Positions 55,045 to 62,641 of a stretch of 64,000 bases of DNA are shown here, in pieces. Position 1 is the stretch's first letter, and every line of letters starts with the position of its first letter. The DNA lies in NCBI RefSeq assembly GCF_000185965.1, contig NC_014924.1:1054001-1118000 (forward strand), given 5' to 3'. The notes beneath the pieces are model-generated. The model made no database searches. It was given only the letters and a program-made list of their open reading frames with translations, and was not told the DNA's origin. Source of the stretch: Pseudoxanthomonas suwonensis 11-1. Its GTDB lineage: Bacteria > Pseudomonadota > Gammaproteobacteria > Xanthomonadales > Xanthomonadaceae. The position numbers were made by a program, and so were the translations under genes.

Positions 55045-56763
55045 TCAGAAGCGCTGGCGCAGGTTGAACCATAGTTGGGTCGTGCGGCGGCTGCCATCCT
55101 GGTTGGCGCCGCCGAACCCGCCCGGGTTGTCGCCGACCGGAACGCCGGCGGACAGGGTGGCGCTGAACCGGCGGACGTTCCAGCGCAGCCCCAGCCCGGC
55201 CGCGGCCAGGTCGTAGCGGTTGTTGGCGCTGTCGTCCCAGGGATCCTGGCGCTGGCGGATGCGGCCGCCAGCGGCGAACAGGAATACATCCAGCTCGCTG
55301 TTGCCGGGCGCGGCGAACAGCCGGTGCAGTTCCAGCTGCAGCACCGCGCCGCTGTCGCCGGCGGCCTCGTTGACCGGATAGCCGCGCACGCCGGACGGGC
55401 CGCCGAGCACGAACTGCTGCGAGGAGTCGAGGTTGCCATCGGCCCACTGGCCGTTGAGCCGCCCGCGCCAGTACCAGTCGGGGTTGATCCAGCGGTCGTG
55501 GCGCAGCTCCACCCGGGCCAGGCCGAAGCGGCCGTGCACGCCGGCGCTGGCGAGGTCGAATTCGCGGTCGCCGGGCAGCTCCAGGCGGGCGCGGCCGCTG
55601 GCGAGGTCCACGATCCAGGCGGTGTGCGCGCCACGACCGCCGCGATGCACCGCGTCGCCGAACAGGCTCAGGGTCAGGTCCTGCAGCCGGCGACGGCGCA
55701 GCTCCTCGCCGAGGCTGCCGTCGGCCTGCAGGCGCCGCGCCCAGGCCAGTTCCATCTCGAAGTTGGCGTCCTCGCTGCGCAGCAACGGGTAGCTGAGGCC
55801 GGCGCGCTGCAGGCGCGAGGAGCCGCGCGCTTCCAGCAGCTCGAACTCCTTGCCCAGGCGGTAGTGCAGCGAGGTGTAGCCGAGGCTGCCGCGCAGGCCG
55901 CTCGTGCCCAGCGCCATCGTGTAGCTGGCGCCAGTGTACTCGAGGTCCTCGCCGCGCATGACCGTGGCGCCAAGCTGGTCGCCCAGGCCGCTGGGGTTGT
56001 CCAGGGTGAACCGGCCGATGGCCTGGGCGCGGCCGGTGTAGCGGCTGCCGTCGTTGCCGATCGCCAGGCTGCCGCCCAACAGCGGTGCATCCTCGACCTG
56101 CAGGATGAGGTCGCTGGTGCCCGGCTCCTCGCCAGGCTGCAGTACGCCATCGACCTGGACGCCGGGCAGGTCGTTGGCCAGCAGCAGGCCGCGCTCCAGC
56201 CGGGCCAGCGCATAGGGTTCGCCCGCGTGCAGGCCGCGTCCGACCATCCTGGCGAGGAACCCGCCATTGGCGCGGGTGCCGTCGTCGAGCACGCCGAGGC
56301 GGCCGAAGCGGCCTTCCAGCACCTGGACCACGACCACGCCGTCGGTGATGTCCTGCTCGGGCAGGTCGGCGCGGGCGAACCAGCCGTGCTGGCGGTAGGT
56401 AGCGACGATCCGGCGCAGCGCGGCCTGCAGGCCAGGGAAGTGGATCGGCTTGCCGCGCCAGGGTTCCAGCGCCTCCTGCAGCAGTTCCTGCGGCAGCAGG
56501 GTCACGCCTTCGAGGCGGAATTCGCGGACCTCGAATCCGGGACCGGCATCCGCGGCCTCGGGGGCTCCAGGCACTTCCGTGGCCGGCGGCGGGGCGGGTT
56601 TGGCATCAAGCGCGCGTTCGGCCTGGCGCTGGACCTGGCCGGCATCCGGCGGCGGCGCGGCCAGCGCGGGGCCGCACAGCAGGGCGAGCAGGGCCAGCAC
56701 CCACCCGGGGCGGGCGGGCCCGCGGGGGCGGGGACACCGGGGGTGCCTTGCCGTCGCGCACAT
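55045..56763 (-). CDS. TpsB-family outer-membrane transporter (ShlB/FhaC/HecB)
   Basis: 572 residues. TpsB proteins secrete their TpsA partner across the outer membrane. The signal peptide is WVLALLALLCGPALA. Two POTRA domains lie at about residues 75-225 (REFRLEGVTLLPQELLQEAL; VVVVQVLEGRFGRLGVLDDG). The 16-strand barrel has the conserved motif 3 (VLGGPSGVRGYPVNE) with the Arg-Gly-Tyr of loop 6 and a terminal Phe (LRQRF). It is 6 bases after the ypjD-like gene and 38 bases ahead of the TpsA-like gene. Confidence 0.92.
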   Translation of the reverse strand: MCATARHPRCPRPRGPARPGWVLALLALLCGPALAAPPPDAGQVQRQAERALDAKPAPPPATEVPGAPEAADAGPGFEVREFRLEGVTLLPQELLQEALEPWRGKPIHFPGLQAALRRIVATYRQHGWFARADLPEQDITDGVVVVQVLEGRFGRLGVLDDGTRANGGFLARMVGRGLHAGEPYALARLERGLLLANDLPGVQVDGVLQPGEEPGTSDLILQVEDAPLLGGSLAIGNDGSRYTGRAQAIGRFTLDNPSGLGDQLGATVMRGEDLEYTGASYTMALGTSGLRGSLGYTSLHYRLGKEFELLEARGSSRLQRAGLSYPLLRSEDANFEMELAWARRLQADGSLGEELRRRRLQDLTLSLFGDAVHRGGRGAHTAWIVDLASGRARLELPGDREFDLASAGVHGRFGLARVELRHDRWINPDWYWRGRLNGQWADGNLDSSQQFVLGGPSGVRGYPVNEAAGDSGAVLQLELHRLFAAPGNSELDVFLFAAGGRIRQRQDPWDDSANNRYDLAAAGLGLRWNVRRFSATLSAGVPVGDNPGGFGGANQDGSRRTTQLWFNLRQRF

Positions 56764-56769
56764 CGGCCT

Positions 56770-57561
56770 TCAGTGCCTGCCCAGCACCAGTTCCAGCACG
56801 AACTTGCTGCCGAAGAAGGCCAGCAGCAGGAGCACCATCGCGGTCAGGGTCCAGCGCACCGCGCGCACGCCGCGCCAGCCGTAGCGCCAGCGGCCCAGCA
56901 GCAGCCCGCCGAACACCAGCCACGACAGCACGCTCAGCACGGTCTTGTGCACCAGGTGCTGCGACAGCATGTCCTCCACGAACAGCACGCCGGTCAGCAG
57001 GGTCAGGCTCAACAGGACGAAGCCGGCACCGATCGTGCGGAACAGCAGGGTTTCCAGTTCGGTCAGCGGCGGCAGCGAGCGCAGCCGGGTGCTGAAAGTG
57101 CGCTGGCGCAGGGCCCGCTCCTGGATCCGCAGCATCACCGCCAGCACCGCGGCGATGGCCAGGGTGGCGTAGGCCAGCAGGGCCAGCCAGGCGTGCAGCT
57201 GCAGGCGCCAGTCCAGCACGGTGGAGGTGGTGTGGCCATGGAAGTGGTAGGCCACCAGCAACACCGCGGCCAGCGGGAAGGCGAACAAGCCCAGCGCCGC
57301 CATCCGCCCGCGCGCGCCCACCAGCATGGTCATGCCGGCCACGCCCAGGCCGACCAGCGACAGCGCGGAGAAGAAATGCATGTCCGGGCCACCCGGCGTG
57401 CGCCAGGCCACCAGCAGGTGGTAGCCGGCGTGCAGCGCGACCGCCGGCAGCGCCGCCGCCAGCCAGCCGCGTCCGGGTTGCGGATCGGGTTGGCCCATGG
57501 CGCGGTACAGCAGGGCCGCGGCGGTCAGGTAGGCGAGTGCGGCGATGAGAACGATTGTCAT
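56770..57561 (-). CDS. YpjD/CcsA-like cytochrome c biogenesis membrane protein
   Basis: 263 residues with eight membrane helices. The CcsA/YpjD family carries heme-handling histidines: HAGYHLL near residue 43, YHFHGHTTSTV about 110, QLHAWLALLAYATL near 125 and DMLSQHLVHKTVLSVLSWLV near 205. The start is ATG at 57561 (MTIVLIAALAYLTAAALLYR). In E. coli the homologue CorE/YpjD sits next to ffh in divergent orientation; here ffh is 5 kb away with an efflux operon between. It may be cotranscribed with the two-partner secretion pair. Confidence 0.85.
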   Translation of the reverse strand: MTIVLIAALAYLTAAALLYRAMGQPDPQPGRGWLAAALPAVALHAGYHLLVAWRTPGGPDMHFFSALSLVGLGVAGMTMLVGARGRMAALGLFAFPLAAVLLVAYHFHGHTTSTVLDWRLQLHAWLALLAYATLAIAAVLAVMLRIQERALRQRTFSTRLRSLPPLTELETLLFRTIGAGFVLLSLTLLTGVLFVEDMLSQHLVHKTVLSVLSWLVFGGLLLGRWRYGWRGVRAVRWTLTAMVLLLLAFFGSKFVLELVLGRH

Positions 57562-57717
57562 CGCGTGAGTGTCGCATAGCGCCGCCGCGGACCGGAATGC
57601 CATGGGTCACGCTGGACGCTGCCGCTGGTCGCATCCGTGCACGCGCAGGAGGCTTCGCGCGGCCGGGGCGACCCGGGCGACCATGCTCCGCCGCCGCGGA
57701 TGGCCCCGCAGGCGGCG

Positions 57718-57744
57718 CTGGCCCCGGGCACATGCCGGGGCCAG
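57718..57744 (-). terminator. Terminator after the emrAB-type efflux operon
   Basis: Perfect 10-base stem CTGGCCCCGG / CCGGGGCCAG with a 7-base loop, 17 bases past the emrB-like stop on the minus strand. Confidence 0.65.
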
Positions 57745-57760
57745 GGCCAGGGAAGCCGGC

Positions 57761-59347
57761 TCAGTGGTCGCCGCCGACCGGGCGCGGGCCTTTGGCGGTG
57801 AACGGCGGTCGCGCGAACCAGACGAAGGCGATCACCACCAGGAAGATGATCCCGAGCAGGTGGAAGATCTCGTTGAAGCCGATCTGCGCCGCCTGCTGGC
57901 TGATCTCCTGGTTGAGCACCAGCGCGCCGCGGGTGAGGTCGCCGCCGCCGAGCTGGGTGGCCAGGGCGCGCACGCCGTCGTCGGTGGCCGGCAGGTGCTC
58001 GGTCAGCCGCGCGTGGTGGATCGTCGTGCGCTGGTTCCAGGCCCAGGTGGTCAGCGAGGCGGCGAAGCTGCCGCCCAGGGTGCGCACGAAAGTCGCCAGG
58101 CCTGAGCCGGCGGCGATCTCGTGCGGCTCCAGGTCCGACAGCAGGATGGTCAGCACCGGCATGAAGAACAGCGCCACGCCGATGCCCTGCACCAGCTGGA
58201 TGATCGCCACCCGCTCGAAGTCCACGTCCAGGTTGAAGCCTGCGCGCATGAAGCTGGTGGTGGCCATCGCCACGAACGCGAGGCTGGCCAGCATGCGCAG
58301 GTCGAAGCGGGTGGCGTACTTGCCCACGAACGGCGTCAGCAGCACCGGCAGGATGCCGATCGGCGCGGTGGCGAAGCCGGCCCAGATCGCGGTGTAGCCC
58401 ATGTTCCGCTGCAGCCACAGCGGCACCATCAGGCCGATCGCGAAGAACGCCGCATACGCGGTGACCATCGCCACCGTGCCGGCGGCAAAGTTGCGGTGGC
58501 GGAACAGGCGCAGGTTGACGATCGGGTCCTTCTCGGTGAGCTCCCAGATCACGAACACCGCCAGCGCGACCACCGCGATGATGGTCAGCACCACGATCTC
58601 GGTGGACTGGAACCAGTCCTTCTCGTTGCCAAGGTCGAGCATGATCTGCAGCGCGCCCACGCCCAGCACCAGGGTGGCCAGGCCGATGTAGTCCATCTTC
58701 GGCCGCTCGGTGCGCTCGGGCCGGCCCTTCATCTGCGAGCTCACCACCCAGGCCGCGAACAGGCCGATGGGCACGTTGATGAAGAAGATCCACTCCCAGC
58801 TGTAGTTGTCGGTGATCCAGCCGCCGAGGATGGGGCCGGCGATCGGCGCGACCACCGTGACCATCGCCAGCAGGGCGATCGCCTGGCCGCGTTTGGCGGC
58901 TGGATAGATCGAGAGCAGCAGGGCCTGGGTCACCGGGTACATCGGGCCGCAGACGAAACCCTGCAGGGCCCGCGAGACCACCAGCATGCCCATGCTCTGG
59001 GAGATGCCGCACAGCAGGGACGCGACGACGAAGGCCAGGGTCGCCCACTGGAACAGGCGCACCTCGCCGAAGCGCCGGCTGAGGAAACCGGTCAGCGGCA
59101 GCGCGATCGCATTGCTCACCGCGAACGAGGTGATCACCCAGGTCGCCTGGTTGGCGCTGGCGCCGAGGTTGCCGGAGATGGTCGGCAACGAGACGTTGGC
59201 GATCGTGGTGTCCAGCACCTGCATGAACGAGGCGAGCGCCAGGCCCAGGGTGGCCAGGGCCACGCTGGGTGGACGGAACGGCAGGGCCGCGGCGCCAGCG
59301 CTGGGCGCTGCGCCTGGACCGGGGGCGGCGGCAGTGGCGGAGGACAT
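57761..59347 (-). CDS. emrB: EmrB-type MFS multidrug exporter (DHA2, 14 helices)
   Basis: 528 residues. Proton-driven exporter of hydrophobic drugs. Motif 1 is LASFMQVLDTTIANVSLPTI with the conserved Asp, motif A FLSRRFGEVRLF, and motif C AIAGPILGGWITD. There are 14 membrane helices. The N-terminal 25 residues are Ala/Pro/Gly-rich. Last gene of the marR-channel-emrA-emrB operon, 16 bases after emrA. The substrate range is unknown. Confidence 0.93.
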   Translation of the reverse strand: MSSATAAAPGPGAAPSAGAAALPFRPPSVALATLGLALASFMQVLDTTIANVSLPTISGNLGASANQATWVITSFAVSNAIALPLTGFLSRRFGEVRLFQWATLAFVVASLLCGISQSMGMLVVSRALQGFVCGPMYPVTQALLLSIYPAAKRGQAIALLAMVTVVAPIAGPILGGWITDNYSWEWIFFINVPIGLFAAWVVSSQMKGRPERTERPKMDYIGLATLVLGVGALQIMLDLGNEKDWFQSTEIVVLTIIAVVALAVFVIWELTEKDPIVNLRLFRHRNFAAGTVAMVTAYAAFFAIGLMVPLWLQRNMGYTAIWAGFATAPIGILPVLLTPFVGKYATRFDLRMLASLAFVAMATTSFMRAGFNLDVDFERVAIIQLVQGIGVALFFMPVLTILLSDLEPHEIAAGSGLATFVRTLGGSFAASLTTWAWNQRTTIHHARLTEHLPATDDGVRALATQLGGGDLTRGALVLNQEISQQAAQIGFNEIFHLLGIIFLVVIAFVWFARPPFTAKGPRPVGGDH

Positions 59348-59363
59348 GGGGGAGGGCTGTCCG

Positions 59364-60545
59364 TCAGCCGCGCGCGCGCGGCAGGTTCTGTTCGATGATC
59401 TTCGTGATCAGCGCGTTGGCCTCGTCCAGCTGCTGGCGGTAGACGGCGGTGGCGAAGCGCGGTCCGGCGGCCTCGCGCGACTGCGCCAGCACCTGGCCGC
59501 TGTCGTCGCTGACGTCGACGTCGACGTGCATGCTCAGGCCCAGGCGCAGCGGATGCTCGGCCAGCTGCTGCGCGTCCAGCTCGATCCGCACCGGCACGCG
59601 CTGCACGATCTTGATCCAGTTGCCCGAGGCGTTCTGCGCCGGCAGCAGCGAGAACGCGCTGCCGGTACCCAGGCCGAGCGCGGCGACCTTGCCCTGGTAG
59701 CGGACGCTGCCGCCGTACAGGTCGGCCTCGACCTCGACCGGCTGGCCGATGCGCATGCGCGCCAGCTGGGTCTCCTTGAAGTTGGCCTCGACCCACATCT
59801 GCTCCAGCGGCACCACGGTCATCAGGGTGGCGCCAGGCTGCACCCGCTCGCCCAGCTGCACCTGGCGCCTGGCCACGTAGCCGGAGACCGGGGCGACGAT
59901 CGCGGTGCGCTGCAGCTCCAGCCATGCCTGGCGCAGCTGCGAGGCCGCGGCCTGCACCTGCGGCTGCTCCTGCACGGTGGTGGCGTCGACCAGGGCGCGG
60001 CTGCGCTGCAGGTTGCCCTGGGCGGAGCCCAGCGCGGCCTCGGCGGCGGCCAGCACGTCCTGGGCGTGCGCCAGTTCCTCGCGCGATATCGCGCCGCTGG
60101 CGACCAGGCCCTGGCGGCGCTTCACGTCGGCGCGGGCCTGCTCGACCGCGACCTGGCGGGCGCGCAGTTCCGCCTGGGCGGCATCGGCGCTGCTGAAGTA
60201 GCCGCGCACCTGGCGCACGGTGGTGGCGAGGTTGGCCACGGCCTGGTCGTAGGCGACCTGGGCGTCGTTCGGGTCCAGCCGGACCAGCACGTCGCCGGCC
60301 TCGACCCGGTCGCCGTCGTCGACCTCGATGCCGACCACGGTGCCCATGGTCTGCGGGACCACGCTGACGACATTGCCCTGGGCGTAGGCGTCGTCGGTGG
60401 CCTGGTGCCAGCGGGCGTACAGCAGGTACCAGGCCAGCCAGGCGGCGCCGGCCAGGACCACGACCAGCAGCAGGATCTTCAGGGCGCGCTTGCGCTTGCC
60501 GTTGCCGGCCGGCGCGGTTGCTTGCGGATTGGTTTCGGTGGTCAT
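59364..60545 (-). CDS. emrA: EmrA-type periplasmic adaptor
   Basis: 393 residues. One membrane anchor near residues 22-42 (LKILLLVVVLAGAAWLAWYL), then the HlyD-type lipoyl halves: VPQTMGTVVGIEVDDGDRVE and AIVAPVSGYVARRQVQLGER around a long coiled coil (about 100-190). The C-terminal beta barrel contains RVPVRIELDAQQLAEHPLRL. Anchored rather than lipidated, as in EmrA. It connects the EmrB-like exporter with the channel encoded upstream; 11 bases separate it from the channel gene. Confidence 0.93.
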   Translation of the reverse strand: MTTETNPQATAPAGNGKRKRALKILLLVVVLAGAAWLAWYLLYARWHQATDDAYAQGNVVSVVPQTMGTVVGIEVDDGDRVEAGDVLVRLDPNDAQVAYDQAVANLATTVRQVRGYFSSADAAQAELRARQVAVEQARADVKRRQGLVASGAISREELAHAQDVLAAAEAALGSAQGNLQRSRALVDATTVQEQPQVQAAASQLRQAWLELQRTAIVAPVSGYVARRQVQLGERVQPGATLMTVVPLEQMWVEANFKETQLARMRIGQPVEVEADLYGGSVRYQGKVAALGLGTGSAFSLLPAQNASGNWIKIVQRVPVRIELDAQQLAEHPLRLGLSMHVDVDVSDDSGQVLAQSREAAGPRFATAVYRQQLDEANALITKIIEQNLPRARG

Positions 60546-60556
60546 GGGCGTGGGGG

Positions 60557-62035
60557 TCAGGAGTTGGATTCGGGATCGGTGGGGGCGGTGGCCGGAGCGT
60601 CGAAGGACAGGCCGCCGCCGAGGGCGCGGTCGAGGTCGACCGTGGCCAGGTAGCGCTGCGCGCGCAGGGCGGCGAGCTGCTGCTCGACCTGCAGCAGGGG
60701 GCGCTGCGCGGCGAGCACCTCGAGCTGGCTGCCGATGCCGGCGCGGTAGCGGCCCTCGGCCAGCTGCAGCGCGGCCTCGGCGGAGGCGCGGGCGTCCTGC
60801 AGCGAGCGTTCCTGTGCATCCAGCGAGCGGATCGCCTGGACCGCGTCGGTCACCTCGTGCAGGGCCTCGACCACGCCCTGGTTGTAGCTGGCCACGGCCA
60901 GGTCGTAGTCGGCGTTGCGCGCATCCAGGCGGTTGCGGCGGGCGCCGGCATCGAAGACCGGCAGGCTGACCGCCGGGCCGCCGAAGCCGAGCAGGGCATC
61001 GCCGTCGAACAGGTCGGAGAAGCCGGCCGAGGCCAGGCCGACCAGGCCGCTGAGGTCGATCGACGGCTTGAACGTGGCCTTGGCCGAATCGATCCCGCGT
61101 GCAGCGGCCTCGACCCGCCAGCGCGCGGCGACCACGTCCGGGCGATGGCCCAGCAGCTCGCTGGGCAGCGTGCCGGGCAGGGTCGGCGCCGGTGCCTGCA
61201 GCAGGCGGGGGCGGGCGATGTCCAGGCCGCGGTCCGGTCCCTTGCCCAGCAGCGCGGCCAGGGTGTTGCGCAGGGCATCGACCTGCTGCCGTGCGGCTTC
61301 CGCCTGGGCCTTGGCCGAGGCGATGGCGCCTTCGGCGTTGCGCAGCGACAGCGCGCCATCGATGCCGGCATCGACGCGCTGGCGCGACAGCTGCAGCAGG
61401 CGCTCGCTGCGTTCCTGCTCGCGCCGGGCCAGGTCCTGGCTCTCGAAGGCCTGGGCCAGGGCGATGTAGGCGCGGGAGACGTTCGCGGCCAGGGCCAGGC
61501 GCGCGGCCTGGGCATCGACCTCCGAAGCGCGGGCCTGGCCCAGCGCGGCCTCGTAGTCGGCGCGCCTGCCGCCCCACACGTCCAGCGGCCAGTCGAAGTT
61601 GAGCATCAGCACCGCGTTGTGCATCAGCTCGCCGCCGATCTCGTCGCCGGCCAGGCTCTCCGGCAACTGGGCCACGGCGTACTGCGCGCTGGCGCCGACG
61701 CTGGGCTTGCGCGCGGCCTCGGCCAGCCCGGCCTGGGCGCGGGCCTTGCGCAGGCGCGCATCGGCGGCGACCAGCGAGGGGCTGCCATCCAGGGCTTCGG
61801 CGACCAGTGCGTCCAGCTGCGGGTCGCCGAACGCACGCCACCAGTCCTGGGCCGGGAACGCGGCCTCGCTCAGCGTGGCGCCGGCAAGGCTGCGGGCGAC
61901 GGCATGGCTGTCCGCATCGCGGACCTGCGCCGCCGGCTGGAGTCCGCCGGTGCTGGCGCAGCCGGCCAGGGCGAGCGCGAGGAACAGCGTGCCGATGGCC
62001 GCATGGCTGCGGCCAATAAGGGGGGAGGGGGACAT
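60557..62035 (-). CDS. NodT/OprM-type outer-membrane channel lipoprotein
   Basis: 492 residues. Lipobox LALAGCAST near residue 25. Two repeated TolC-like domains: AFPAQDWWRAFGDPQLDALV and LEGRYRAGIGSQLEVLAAQR-like helices near the end. VAARWRVEAAARGIDSAKATFKP is the NodT-family signature. It supplies the exit duct of the tripartite pump. It follows marR by 2 bases, so it is translated from the marR-led message. Confidence 0.92.
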   Translation of the reverse strand: MSPSPLIGRSHAAIGTLFLALALAGCASTGGLQPAAQVRDADSHAVARSLAGATLSEAAFPAQDWWRAFGDPQLDALVAEALDGSPSLVAADARLRKARAQAGLAEAARKPSVGASAQYAVAQLPESLAGDEIGGELMHNAVLMLNFDWPLDVWGGRRADYEAALGQARASEVDAQAARLALAANVSRAYIALAQAFESQDLARREQERSERLLQLSRQRVDAGIDGALSLRNAEGAIASAKAQAEAARQQVDALRNTLAALLGKGPDRGLDIARPRLLQAPAPTLPGTLPSELLGHRPDVVAARWRVEAAARGIDSAKATFKPSIDLSGLVGLASAGFSDLFDGDALLGFGGPAVSLPVFDAGARRNRLDARNADYDLAVASYNQGVVEALHEVTDAVQAIRSLDAQERSLQDARASAEAALQLAEGRYRAGIGSQLEVLAAQRPLLQVEQQLAALRAQRYLATVDLDRALGGGLSFDAPATAPTDPESNS

Positions 62036-62037
62036 CG

Positions 62038-62487
62038 TCAGGATTCCGGGAGGGAAAGGTTGTCGCGCACCTGGCCGAGCAGGTGGATGAACTGCGCGCG
62101 CTGGGCGTCGTCCAGGCCTTCGAGGGCCACGTCGCGCACGCGTTCGCCGCACTGGGCGATGTCGCGGGCGATCTGCCGGCCGGCCCCGGTGAGCTGGATG
62201 TTGAGCGCGCGGCGGTCGCCGGGATCGGCGACGCGGACGATCAGGCCGCGGCCTTCCAGCTTGTCGAGCAGGCGGGTCATGGCGCCGGGGCTGAGCTCGG
62301 CGATGCGCGCCAGCTCGGTCACGTTGGCCACGCCCTCGGCGAGCTTCTTGATGGCCAGGAACTGGCTGAAGTTGAGGTCGTGGCCGACCTTGACCAGTTC
62401 GTGTTCCCAGCGCGCACGCATGGCGTCGCGGACCTGCCGTACGAGCAGGCCGAGGGCCGAGCCGGTGCAGATGGGGGAGGAGGGCAT
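62038..62487 (-). CDS. MarR-family repressor of the efflux operon
   Basis: 149 residues. Winged helix-turn-helix of MarR type: FLAIKKLAEGVANVTELARI, SPGAMTRLLDKLEGRGLIVR, then VADPGDRRALNIQLTGAG in the wing. It is the first gene of the efflux operon. The start is the ATG at 62487; the next in-frame ATG upstream (62529) lies inside the 34-base palindrome. There is no ribosome site before 62487 and a -10-like TATTCT ends 8 bases upstream, so the mRNA may be leaderless. Expected to bind the palindrome and be released by an aromatic or lipophilic compound. Confidence 0.92.
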   Translation of the reverse strand: MPSSPICTGSALGLLVRQVRDAMRARWEHELVKVGHDLNFSQFLAIKKLAEGVANVTELARIAELSPGAMTRLLDKLEGRGLIVRVADPGDRRALNIQLTGAGRQIARDIAQCGERVRDVALEGLDDAQRAQFIHLLGQVRDNLSLPES

Positions 62488-62506
62488 GGCGGGGGAGAAT
62501 ACTCGC

Positions 62507-62540
62507 CCGGACAATATTTGCAAGCGCAAATATTGTCCGG
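62507..62540. promoter_or_regulatory. 34-bp perfect palindrome, probable MarR operator
   Basis: Arms of 15 bases (CCGGACAATATTTGC and GCAAATATTGTCCGG) match perfectly around AAGC. It begins 20 bases before the marR start. On the minus strand TTGCAA inside the palindrome and TATTCT at a 16-base spacing form a possible promoter, so binding would block it. It is unusually AT-rich for this region. Confidence 0.85.
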
Positions 62541-62602
62541 TCAGTAATCGCGGGCCTCCGGGCGCCCGCCGGGGCGGGCAGGGGCGGGGATGCCGCGCCG
62601 GC

Positions 62603-62608
62603 TATAAT
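62603..62608 (+). promoter_or_regulatory. -10 element for ffh
   Basis: TATAAT, a perfect consensus -10, lies 33 bases before the ffh ATG. A -35 hexamer is not recognisable. Confidence 0.6.
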
Positions 62609-62641
62609 CGCCGGCCGTTTTCCGCCTTCCGGTCCGCCCGA

